Positions 35,611 through 46,303 of a DNA stretch of 64,000 nt are shown here, piece after piece; within the stretch, counting starts at the first letter, position 1, and every line of letters starts with the position of its first letter. The position numbers were made by a program, and so were the translations under genes. Source of the stretch: Corynespora cassiicola (Eukaryota > Ascomycota > Dothideomycetes > Pleosporales > Corynesporascaceae); NCBI GenBank assembly GCA_022059125.1, contig JAEUWY010000005.1, positions 6,448,001 to 6,512,000 on the forward strand. Reading direction: 5' to 3'. The notes beneath the pieces are model-generated. The model worked only from the letters and a program-made list of their open reading frames with translations, was not told where the DNA came from and ran no database searches.

Positions 35611-38600
35611 ATTGCATTCCGCTATGCGCATGTCTCTTGTGAGCTCAAACTGCATTGGAATTAGTTGACCAGCATCTTCAGTTCTGGGTGGCCAGGTTGC
35701 ACCACACGTCTACGCACCAACATGGTGACCGACATGTACATGTCGTTTTGTTGTGGCGCACATGTTAATCAGCGCAAATGGACGTCATGTTCCTGAACAT
35801 CACCTGCGACGCGTCCGGCGAGATTCCTTGCGGTAGTCACTGCACGTTGTTGATCAAAAAGATAGCGCGCACCAGCAAAACTCTCGATTCTGGGCACTTG
35901 CGCCCATATCTTGGCTTGGATGATGCGATAGTCCCACGTCTAGCGTAGGTGGGCAGTGAAACAGTGAGCCGTCCAGGTCGAATATGCGGACCGCTTGTCC
36001 GCCGGAAGAAATAGCATCCTCAGGAACGGACCCACTGGCGAATAAACACTTGGAACATGTCGAACTAAGCAACGATCTTCGCTGACCCTGTCTCGCCCCG
36101 CGCTACACGAGGAGGCTGTGAAATCCGCTCACTCCCGACGTAAGAGCGAGCGACTCGCCGCTTTTGCGTTGAAGATCTGGGGAGGGTGGGATCCTTGCAC
36201 TAGCCCGCTGCTAGCCTGGCGTTGGCACGCTAAATTCGCGTGATCACTCTATTCCAACCCTACCTCCTCATCTCTTTGCATGGGCTCTGCATATACCCCC
36301 CTTCCCCGGGGCCAGCAGGTTTCGTTACACGGATTACGTTCGCGCCATGCTCGACGAGGTAATGCCCCCCGCACACCCAACCCAGGTCCTCCGTGGAGTC
36401 TGATTGGGACGGGCGTGGCGTCCACTGCCGGCGGCTCTGCATTAGGTACCTGAAGGGCTGCAGCGACCATCTGGCCACCCACCTCGTCTGATCGAGATCT
36501 TTTAAGTTTCGGCGCATTTTCTACCGCTCTCCCTCAGCCCACCTGTGCATGTCAAGGAAGCTCGCTAGGTAATTTTACTGCCCTTGACTCAGAGCGGCAC
36601 AAGCTTACCTACTGCCCGGACAGGTCCTTAACCTCTGGGATCAATCATCCTTGCTAACCGCCCCATTGGATGTTATTCCCAGCTCGGCCGGGAGCGAAGC
36701 ACTGTTTCGTAACACAGTGCCTTACCTGCAGCATTCGCCTTTTGCAGTTCCCCATGTTCTCTCGCACAAAACCCCTGGATGAGTCAAGAGGGGACAAGAG
36801 TTCGAGATTCTGCACAGCCTAGGTAACCCGCGGATATGGGCATCGCTTTCTTGGATACCTCCAATTTGGGCCAACAGAATGATCTGGATCCTGCACGCAG
36901 GCCGTCCTTCCCGATGTTGACACAACCCCACACGCTGAGGCTTCGAACAGTGCCTTGGCGTTTGTCTTCCAGGTTAGCTCAAAGTTGTGCATTAGCGCTG
37001 CCAGTGACAGGAGCTTACATTACACCGGCCGCCAGTTCACGGTGCTTTTTGGTTCACGATAGATTTTCCACCAGTTGCCAAACCGTGCGTGTGGCGATCT
37101 GCGGCCAGCGGACAAAGTTTTTGCGCTAAAAACAAGTCGTTAAAAGCCCCAAGCTCCGCGGGTGATTACCGTTACACTTCACGAGGTTCTCCTCAAGGAC
37201 CCACAAGCATGCAATAGCCTTGGGCCACCGCATACACCTTCCCGCCCACCACGCAGACACTGGATCCTTGTCTCAATGTTCGAAATTGTTGAGCAGTCGA
37301 GCCGAATTAGATGTACCGCCAAAATTCGCAGAGCAGAGCACGCCACTGTGGACATTCCAAAGCACATGTCCGATTCACTACAAGTACATGGTTGTACAGC
37401 ATATACGATCCCATACCCTGCCCCATTCGGACCCTGAATCCCATGTGCCACCTTTCTTGGATATGACTTTTTGAGTAAACTCGCTTGCAGCTATCCACCG
37501 AGTTGGCACTTCAACTGCGAGGAGGTCGGCTCTCTGTATGCGATGGCCTGACTGAACCAGCTTGGATATGGCTCTTGAGACACTTGCATCTCGTATTGTC
37601 GACCCGGGACACTGGGGCGATGTAAGCCTATGCAATTGACCTGTCGGTCCAGAACTGTCCAACCGTAACGCCAGGATACGGACTCCGTACCAGGCGCTTT
37701 CGACATTTTTCTCTACAATATCGATGTTCGGGGATTAGGGTAAATGCGAGCAACAACTTAGCACAGCCCCATTTTCGTGAAGAGGCCATTCTATCGATAA
37801 TGCTCTCACGCTGCTCTGGCAAACACGGCACCGCAGCTGTTACACGACGCCATCATTTCCGAGTAAACCCACCTGCATTGCCACTGATGGTGCAAAGGCT
37901 TGCGGTTCGACTGACGTGAACGCAACGCTTATGGAGCGGCATATGGGGAGCTTTTCCGCGTCGAATATGGAACAGTACATGCTCAGGTGGTACTTTGCAA
38001 ACATTGATCTCGCCAAATTCGTTGCCTTGAAAATTATTTCCATTCAACAAGTCAAACTTGAAATGTGGACGCGTAGGCCCTGGCTCCTGTCCTGGCCAGT
38101 AGCCGTAAGACGCGAGCAATTCTCGCTCCGGGGTTGAGCCTCCTTCTCCAATGTAAGCGCCCGCTCTTCACAGCCCCCGTCGAAGCCTTAATGGAAAGTG
38201 ATTGATCCGCATTCAGCCGTCCAAAGCCCTTGCTGTCTCTGGCGCTAATAACAGAGTCTGTGTTCCAACATGCAAAAGTTCTCTAATATTCCGGATGAAA
38301 AAATATCCCAATCGATTGCCATTTCAAGTGACGGTCACGGTTCGCCAGGTGTCACCTCTGTCAGCTGAACCTCAATTGCATCCCAACGGTCTGAGTCAGG
38401 CATATCCCCAGACTGTGGATTCCGGCTGATGTGCGGGCTTGCGATTACGGAGCTTCAAGTAAGAGGAGGGATCGTCGGCGAGATACTGGCGGCCACACGG
38501 AAGTTGGGCATCGGCATAGCGGCATGCGCATCATTGCCGTTGAACGAGATGCAAAATGACATGTAGGCTGCCGATCCGTGGGCGATCGCTCATCAAGCTT

Positions 38601-39095
38601 TCAGCCTGCTGCAATCTGGAAGGTCTTTTGGTACCCTGGCGGAGTAGTCGCCGTCGCAAGACCCTGATTGTGGTAGAGAATAGCGCGAGACATTGTTTTT
38701 CAGCTGCCGCTGCATCCAAGACATCAAAACAGGTTTACAGCCGTCAGGTAGCCTTGAGTAGTTGCTTGATTGCGCTGACGACGCCGGCGAGAGTGCTTAA
38801 GGCTGTTAAGCATGCACCCCGCAAAACGCACCCCGCAGTTTCAAGGACGGCGCCCTCGGGATGAAAACCTCAACTGCCAGATTGGCCTTGTTCTGGGATG
38901 TGCTCCCTGAGCTGTACTTTGCAGGGTGAGTGCGTTTCATTCGGCTGAACAGTCGAGATGGGGCTTGCGTTACTGCAAGGCACGACCGTGTCTGGCCGTG
39001 AGGGCAAAGTGTCAAGGAGAAAAGCAGCGCGCGAAAATGGCAGGATATTAGCAGACCGGTCTCGATTTTCCTCGATTCTTTTGGTTACTTGCCGC
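35611..39095. other. Gene-free degenerate stretch inside the GAG cluster
   Basis: About 3.5 kb between the sph3 remnant and ega3. The longest open frames are about 100 codons, on both strands, with no intact domain. Fragments on the minus strand resemble a CaiB/BaiF enzyme (separate entry). The base composition is not strongly AT-rich, so it does not look like heavily RIP-mutated repeat DNA. Confidence 0.55.
36240..37450 (-). pseudogene. Fragments resembling a CaiB/BaiF-type CoA-transferase gene
   Basis: The best fragment is GHYLVEHGANVIRVTKP (36,317-36,367), which fits the hallmark of class III CoA-transferases (AGP..GR.LA..GADVI.VT.P). Immediately upstream, in another frame, VAAALQVPNAEPPAVDATPV and IRLHGGPG resemble the linker and the LDLTRVIAGP strand of the long fungal members. 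A further upstream fragment at about 37,250-37,450 is much weaker. The pieces lie in different frames with stops between them, so this would be a dead gene. The identification rests mainly on one 17-residue match and could be chance. Confidence 0.35.
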
Positions 39096-40220
39096 TCAAT
39101 GGCTTGGCTGTGTTCCATTGACAGCCGTGATTTGCACATTGCGATCGCAGTACTCGACCCACCCATCAAGATCCATCTTCTTCAACACCGTACTGAAATT
39201 ACTGCTCCCCTCTGCATCGCCTTCTCTACTACAGAATCTGTCCACCGTATTTGCACTCAGGTCGCTGCCGGCATTGTCTGGGTATTCGATGTGGAAAACT
39301 GGTTTGTTGGCTTCGATGAAGGGACGGAACGTGTCGCATTCTGAGTATTGGACGCACTGCTCGTTGACGCTGAAATGCACTATTGGAAGGACTTGCTCTA
39401 TTATGTCGCCGGCATTCTTCAACCCGAGTGTGAGGTTGTAGGGGAGCGTCATGTTGGAGAGAAAGGACATGAAGGATATGCTGTCGTCTGCGGTAAGGGA
39501 TAGGCCGTTGTCGTTTTGCTGTAGGTTGTCAGTCTCTCCCAGATCAATTCCTCATTCCACGCTTCATTGACCCATCCTCAATCCTCCAGCCCATCGCATT
39601 CAGATCACCCAAGCATCGACCATAAATAAGAAAAATCCACTTACAAACCCATCAACATTATCCGGATCTACACCATCACACCCCTTCTCATGCGCCAACC
39701 TCACCCTCCCCACCATGATCCCCCTCACATTCTCACTCCCCAACCTCAACCACCTCTCCCCCGGCCACCCGTCCAACCCCTTCCCCATGTCCCCCTCCTG
39801 AAAATCCCCGCTATCCGGCCTCCCGGGCTCATAGCTCCCTGCGCTGAAGTAGCACACCACCTTCTTGCCCAGGGCGTGCAGCCGCGCAATGGTCTCGACG
39901 GGCGTGTCGAACAGGTCGATGTCGAAGACGTCGACGTCGGGCGTTGGGGCGGGCGCCGAGGCGTCCAGCAAGATGGCGTTTTGAAGGACGATTTGCCAGG
40001 TCGCGTTTACGCGGGGCTGCCAGAGGGGGCGGGCTGTGGGGGAGGGGAGCGGGGTGGATGTGGGTGTTGAGTTGTCGTTTCCTTCGTCGTTGGAGGAGCG
40101 ACCGAGGGTGAGGCCCAGAGCGAGGCCGAGGGCTAGGGCGAGGGCAATGAGGATTGTGGCGGCGACGAGGAGTTTGCGGCGGAGGGACCAGGGGGTCCAG
40201 CCTGGTTTTCGGTAGGCCAT
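39096..40220 (-). CDS. ega3: Membrane-anchored GH114 endo-alpha-1,4-galactosaminidase
   Basis: Two exons (40220-39645, 39518-39096) give 332 residues. It is a type II membrane protein: a short basic cytoplasmic N-terminus (MAYRKPGWTPWSLRRK), a signal anchor at residues about 17-40 (LLVAATILIALALALGLALG), and a Ser/Thr/Pro stalk. The GH114 TIM barrel follows: WQIVLQNAILLD, DVDVFDIDLFDTPVETIARL, KKVVCYFSAGSYEPGRPDSG, CDGVDPDNVDGF, LGLKNAGDIIEQVLP, then FHIEYPDNAG. The acidic residues expected for GH114 catalysis are present. In A. fumigatus Ega3 cleaves de-N-acetylated galactosamine stretches of GAG at the plasma membrane. I start at MAYRK because the Met 26 codons upstream would put a Cys-rich, non-conserved stretch ahead of the anchor. 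A TATATA lies about 43 bp upstream. The reading frame is fully open after splicing. Confidence 0.9.
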
Positions 40221-42344
40221 TGTTCTCGTTCGGCGTCTAGCAAGCAGCACGACTGGCGGGGATATATAAAAGCAATGGCAGCAGCAAAGATGTGACAACG
40301 CTCCTCAGAAGAATAACGAGCTCGAGCAAAGAGGCAGCTGTGCAGCAGCGGAAGCGTCTCCGGTTCCGTCCACGATCGCTGGTTCTGAACCGTACTGCTG
40401 CTCTGATTGGCGAAGGGTGGTGATAGCTGTCAAATGAATAAGTGCGGCACCACTGCTCGACGCCCGCGGGGGAGGTCTTGGAAAAGTCTTGTACTGGCCG
40501 TCTGCGACTCTGCTCCAAGCACATTTGCAGTACACACGTCGGAAGGCTGGCGCTGTGCGACTTAAGACGAGGTGGTTATTCGTCTTGGGGGCTTAGCACA
40601 GGCGCAGTGGGAAAGGGGGACATGGGCGGACGAGGCTTTGTTTGGGAAGCGTAGCCGCCCCGACGCTCATTCAGAGGGATGGACTGGGGACAAACAACAG
40701 CCTGCTGCGTGCTGCCTGCCTGCTTGTGGGGTATTCTGGGTAAAAGGGTCTAGATGTGGCGCGGGCGGTGCAAAAGACGCAAGGGGAGGGGATAGAGGCG
40801 CGGTTGAGGCGCAGAAGACGGCCTCTGATGGGTCGAAGAATTGGCATGGCAATTTCCATAGAGCGCTCTTGCTGATGGTTCGATATTGGCTGATGGCTAA
40901 CGAAAGTAGGCCCGCAGCGCAACGGTTGGAGTCGTTCGGCCGCTGTCTGCCCGCCCGCCCGCTCGCTCGCCCCCCGAATACCGCCTGCCGTGCCTTTTTT
41001 TTTTTTGCGCCTGCTGATGAGAGTTGGCATTGGCACGTCTGTCTTACACATGACTCGAAGGCTCTGACCCGCCCGAGGAGCAAGCAGGCCATACATGGAT
41101 CGCGGAAGGCACCTCCAGACGAGTCGAGAGCCCGTCGGATTAATTTAGCTCGGCGCGGGTGTCGATCGCTCCAACGTCTCCGCCCGTCTCGCTCGACCGA
41201 CCGACTGCAGGTATATTGTGGCAGTGCGTTAGCCGGCCGCCGCGCCCAGGCTTTGCGGTAAACCTGGGCATGCAGGGATCGGTCCGACCTCCGTTAGGAC
41301 TGCAAGACACACTTTTTTTTTTTGCTTTGTTTCTTGCTTGCACCACCACCCCACCACCAACATCACCACCAACACGAGTCGACTCGAAAAGTCAAGTTGG
41401 AGCCAAGGGCGCAGCTTGCATGGTGGCACGTCCAAGTAAGCTACTGGCGCTAGGCTACGCCCGCCTTCTCTACCAGATGCGAATACGTGTCCGGGCGATC
41501 TGGTGGGTGTGCTTCGTGATTGCGGGTCCCGTCCGTCGCTGTCTTACTTCCGATCACCGCCAAAAAGAATACGAGCCCGCGGAAGTCCTGGAGACCGGGG
41601 TCTTGTAGGGCGCGCTAGGCTCGAACCGGCGGGTCGTACTGGGAGGGGGAGCGGGCGTGTTGTTGGCCTGGCATACACTCGCAGTAGCCTGACACATGGG
41701 CGGGGGCGCCGCGGGCTCGGTAACTTTGCGAGGTTCCCAGGCTTTTTCAGCTGGCCACCGTCGTCGGGTGGGGTCCAGGAAAATAGCGCGGAATCGCCCA
41801 GTTTGGAAGTTGGGAATAGCATCCTGCCCATGCACACCTGGGGCGTGCGAGGCACCGAGAATGGCGTCAAAATTTCAAACATGCTGCTATAGGGGGGCGG
41901 GAACAGGCGGCCTTACGTCTCGAATGACTCTGCTTGCATTGCATAATGTATTGACAATAGTCTTGGTGCCCGTGTGCTCCCATTTGTCGCGACAATCACG
42001 ATCGGTTTCATGCTTGTTGCGGATGCCAACATCGACTGGAGAAGCGAGAGAGTTGCATGGTTGAAGGGTGGAAAGACTCCAAGCTATTACATCATCTAGT
42101 TCGTGAAAATCTTTCCACTCGTACGCGATCCGTCAACCCAGCATAATGGAACCACTAGTTTTTCATGCCGCCATGTTTTAGTTCATCGACCCCGCAACTG
42201 CTTAGACACAGCATGAGTTCCTTGCAAGTATCAAAGACGGCATCTTCTATTTTTAGACAACATAGCTATGCACACAAGAATGACGAGCACACACTTTTCC
42301 AGAGAAGCCATTGCATGGTATCGTGATATTGGTACATGAGATAA
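40221..42344. other. ega3 promoter and agd3 3' region
   Basis: About 2.1 kb with no supported gene. It has homopolymer T runs at about 40,997-41,006 and 41,312-41,321, and CACCA-type tracts at about 41,340-41,375. The long plus-strand ORF at 40,572-41,261 has no motif and a composition like the other frames. Confidence 0.5.
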
Positions 42345-44686
42345 TTATAGCGGAAGCGGTTGAGAGAAGGTGTAGGTGCGGGATGCCCCACTCATGGACA
42401 CCCACAGCGTGACGGGATCGGTGCCAATCTGCTCTTGGGTTGCACCGTCTGTCGACGACAGCTGGCTTGGGACAGTGATGGGGATCGGCGTGTCACATCG
42501 GTTGCTCCTCCCGGTGTAGACTGAGATGCTGGCGATGCCCGTCCCGTCAGCAGTCGTTGTCCAAGTCAGACTGGGACGGCACAGGTCTCGGGTCTGTCGG
42601 TTGAGGAATGCTTGTGCCAAGTCGTCATGCTTCAAGGTTAGCATTGGCCATGTGGTCCTGTGCACTTGTTAGATTTGCCTTGCAAAGGATGTGATTTTGC
42701 ATACAGTCGTGTAATCTCTGCGACAATGACTTCGGTCCAGGTCATCAAAAGAGAAAATTGACCTCTTTGGCCATTCACAGTGGTGGTCGGTACATCGTGG
42801 ACTCGCATGTTGGCCTGGTGAAACATATAACTAGATATTTCGTAAGCATAGGCAGTGGCAAGGGGTTACGGCTCGCGTACGCATCCCAATGAAGTCCCAT
42901 CAAGTTTCGAATAGCAGTATTTCTGGCATCATTCATCAGATCCGTAAACGTGCCCTTTCCCCCAGAAGTGTCGATCCACTCCTGGAGGGTACAAGCTGGA
43001 AGATCGCAATTGTAATAAATCACAGTAGCCCATCGTGGCATGACGTTGAGCCCGGGCCAGCCATTGCCTGCTACGGTGGTGTTCAAAGGCCAGAACCGGC
43101 TCTGTGTATTGAGAAGAAGGGGTCGAGTGTTGTCGCCAACCACGTTAGTGATTCCGTTATCCAACCAAGCCCTGATCGCATCTGCATTGTGGAGGCCGGT
43201 GATGGCAGGAGGGATGATGCCATTGGGGCTGAAATGCTTTGCAGAAGTAAAGCCTACCTGGCTGAGCCAGCGTTGGTTGAACTGTATTTCTTTGGCAGCA
43301 TCGGAATAGGTGGCATTGGTGAGGTCGGCGTGAGTACTAGAAAATGTCAGATTGGTAAAGAGGAGCATGCGGTCCTTCATACAATGTGTGAGAAATGTGC
43401 CCAAAAACATCACGGTTCGCTGCTTCTGCGAACCAGTTCTGAAGCGGGTCTATCTTAACACACTCCAAGCTCCACGTATACTCTGTAGGCGTAGGGGGCC
43501 AAATGTTGGTGCCTGTACCTGGTGGCTTAGCATACTCGGGGTTTCCATCAATTTGGTCCGGGTATTGGATGCCAGAGTTGGGGTCACAAATCTCCCAGCC
43601 CTCATTCGTGTCGGTCGCTGCCTCAATGTCACCGTTTCCGTTGTGTCCAATCTCTACAAAGTATTCCGAACCCGCCGGAAGCTTCGCATTGAGTTGGGCC
43701 TGCCAACCGACATGCACAGTCAGGTCATCGGGCTTGCACCGATATGATTGACCTTGGGGTCTGTAAAGCGGTGTCTCAAGGAACATGTCATCGACTTGGG
43801 TACTGAAATGGATGCGCCGGAAACCAACATAGAGTCCTCTTGTGACCCAGGTGATCCATGCGTGCTGCAGGTAGTTGCTCGAGGGCGCCCAGTCCAATGC
43901 AAAAGGCAGGAACCAAACCATCTGCTGGCGAGAGCCAATTTGGTTGATGACGGCTGCAGTCCCAGAGCCACTGAAACGCGCAATCTCATATGCAATGGAC
44001 GAGTTGGTGATGGTCGCCGGGTTGTGAAAAATGTTTGCGATGCTCACATTCTGATTCCTGCCAAGACGATTGTCAGCTTCCAATTAGGGGAATCAGCTGC
44101 GGAGCAAGGGTCCCTGTTGCAGGGCGAAAAAGAAAGTAGTTTAGCCGAAGGATGAGAAATTTGTGGCAACGTACAGCTTCAGGTTCGCTGTTGGGAAAGC
44201 ACTGGTGTTGGTAAAGACGACTGGCTCGTCTTTGACGTTGCCACCGATGCTGACGACACCAAAGTCACTGGTCGGAAAGACATCCAAACGAACCATGCGC
44301 ACTCCAAACTGGGTCTGGTAGTCCCAGAGCTGATTCCATTGCCTCCTCGTGAGGGCACTGTAGTACAGGTTGTCATAGTTGTAGCCAACTTCGCTCACGA
44401 CGACAATGCCGCCATAGCTTCCAGAGGTAGCGGAGGAATTGAGAACGGGCAGGTTTGCGATCCCCTCTTTTGGGACCGTGAGGATCTGGTAGGGGATTCC
44501 ATAGCCTTGGAGGCCCAGTGCAGCGGCGTTCAAAGCTGATGTTTCGTCACGCGCAAGAATGAGAACGGCACTAGAGACGGTGGCGCCGGCCACGGATGCG
44601 GCCGCCTGAGCAGAAACGCACGCAAAGAAAGTTAGGAGAGCCGTGAGAGCAGAAGCCCACGCCAAAGAAAAGAAGGACCGCGCCAT
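42345..44686 (-). CDS. agd3: Secreted GAG deacetylase (CE18), Agd3
   Basis: Five exons (44686-44175, 44057-43383, 43336-42881, 42830-42705, 42657-42345) give about 693 residues. A signal peptide is seen (SLAWASALTALLTFFACVSA). The N-terminal domain includes SSAVLILARDETSALNAAAL, GYGIPYQIL and YGGIVVVSEVGYNYDN. The deacetylase core carries HFSTQVDDMFLETP (metal and base Asp region) and HISHTFTHADLTNATYSDAA (the H-x-S-H-T-F-x-H metal motif, split by intron 2), followed by the GLHWDAYMFHQANMR segment and a C-terminal beta-rich domain. Agd3 removes acetyl groups from GalNAc in secreted GAG, giving the cationic polymer that sticks to surfaces. Every exon junction restores the frame at a conserved block, so the gene looks intact. 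It is transcribed divergently from gtb3. Confidence 0.9.
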
Positions 44687-46303
44687 TGTGACAGAATCAA
44701 GAGGTCAAACGCGCGGACTTGGGAGAAGGTTTGGGGAGTCTGGACGTATTAATAGAGTCGGCCTCGGCAGAAGTACCCCATCCACTATTGGACATAGGGA
44801 AAAATATTGGTCCAGACGCAGCTTATACGACCAGCCGAGTGACTATCGATTTTCGTTTTCAGCAGTTGCTCCCTCGTGCAGAATCGAGGTCTAAATCGAA
44901 CCATGACGCGGCGGCGTTAGGATGGGAGGACTCTGGGATCGCATCTGCAACGCTTTGGCAGCGTTGGACATGCAATGTACTGTGCACACGGACGAGATTC
45001 AGGTGACGTCCGCAGTATTAAGTGGACAGGGTTCTTGGCGGCCAACCGTGCCGCTGAGCGGCGGGACAGAGCAAGAGGGTCGGCCACGTGCCGAGAATGT
45101 AGCATTGGGATGTGGGAATAACGTGATTGAGGGGGCATCGAGTCAGCAGCGTGCAGATTGCCGTTGCTTGCAGCCAGAGCAGGCCAGACGGGTGCAGGCC
45201 ACCACCACCACAGCCCAGTGGCAAGCCGAGAGATGCCGGGGGTCCTTTGCCCGAGAGAGGGAGGCTGTATCCATGGCACAGAGTGAAGCTGGGAGGATAT
45301 TGCCGTCGACGCGTCCCATGGCCCCGAGGAATTGCACGGCTGCATCCACGCAAGCTCGTTTCTGCACGGCATGGCAACATATTAGGGCGCTAATTTCGGC
45401 ACCGGACTTAAGGTGCGGCAGGCGATGTGCATGCTCGGGGAGCGGCAAAGGCAGGAGTGCGTGCGGGCAGGGTTAATCAAGCAGGATATTGAATACGCGA
45501 TGGGACGAGACGAGGTTAGGCTAAAAGGCGGGTGCCGGCCTCGTTTCCGTTAAAACGGCGGCAGACGGCCGGGGTCGACGCGCTAGCGGGCGTTAGCGCC
45601 GATTTCAGCCTCCTCTCCATCTTCGTATCTCCACCACTCTCGTCCCGCCGAGCTCGCGACAATCCACATGTCGACACCGCGCCGCCCCAGTCGCCCCGCA
45701 TCCCCTGTACGCTGTCGGCGATAGAGTGTTGCTAGACGCTACCCGTCTCTTGGATGCCTAAGCTCGTCGGGCCATGGGGCCAATGCCCGGTCCAAAGGCT
45801 TCGGCCTCTGCTGCGCGCTGCCCGTCGCTGCTTCTCACTGCCCCTTCAAGCCGGCCAAGCCCTGCCTCGCAGCCTTCTCGAAGAATGGACGTGCTTCTCT
45901 CGCCGCTGTTGTCCATACCGCCTGGCACCCACCCCCCGTTGGCTGCTCTGCCATTGATCAGCAAAGAGACACATGACGGCCCTATACTCTCGCTGTCTGC
46001 AGGTCTCTGTGCGCATCATGGGTTAGGCGACATCGTGCCGGCACTTCTTTCCTTATGCCCAGTGACCCTTATAGAAACATTTTGTCTCCTAGCTTGTGGG
46101 GGTTGCCATCGCTCAGGGTGATCGGTTTCCACTTGTCCATCATGAAACACTGTGCTCTCCCTTTCTAATACATCGTTCCCTTGACAGACTTCTGGTCGAT
46201 AGCTCCTGTTTTATACACCTCCGCTTCCCACGGCTTAGGTCCTACCCCAGAAACTGGCGTACCATCATTACCCACCCCGGTCCCGGGTTGGGCCTGCGGC
46301 GTC
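44687..46303. other. Divergent agd3/gtb3 promoter, possibly with upstream gtb3 exon(s)
   Basis: About 1.6 kb between the two divergent cluster genes. From 45,885 (ATGGACGTGC...) an open frame runs to about 46,103. With a GTGGGG...TTGACAG intron it can be spliced in frame to the segment DFWSIAPVLYTSASHGLGP that precedes the chosen gtb3 start, so an upstream coding exon is possible but unproven. Confidence 0.45.

Noticed and set aside
40572..41261. 229-codon plus-strand ORF between ega3 and agd3
   Set aside because: The opposite strand is also open over much of the same interval, composition is uniform and no family motif is visible.
41600..41690. Possible tRNA on the minus strand (GGTTCGAGCC T-loop-like sequence at about 41,610-41,640)
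   Set aside because: The T-stem does not pair well and no matching acceptor or anticodon stem exists upstream.
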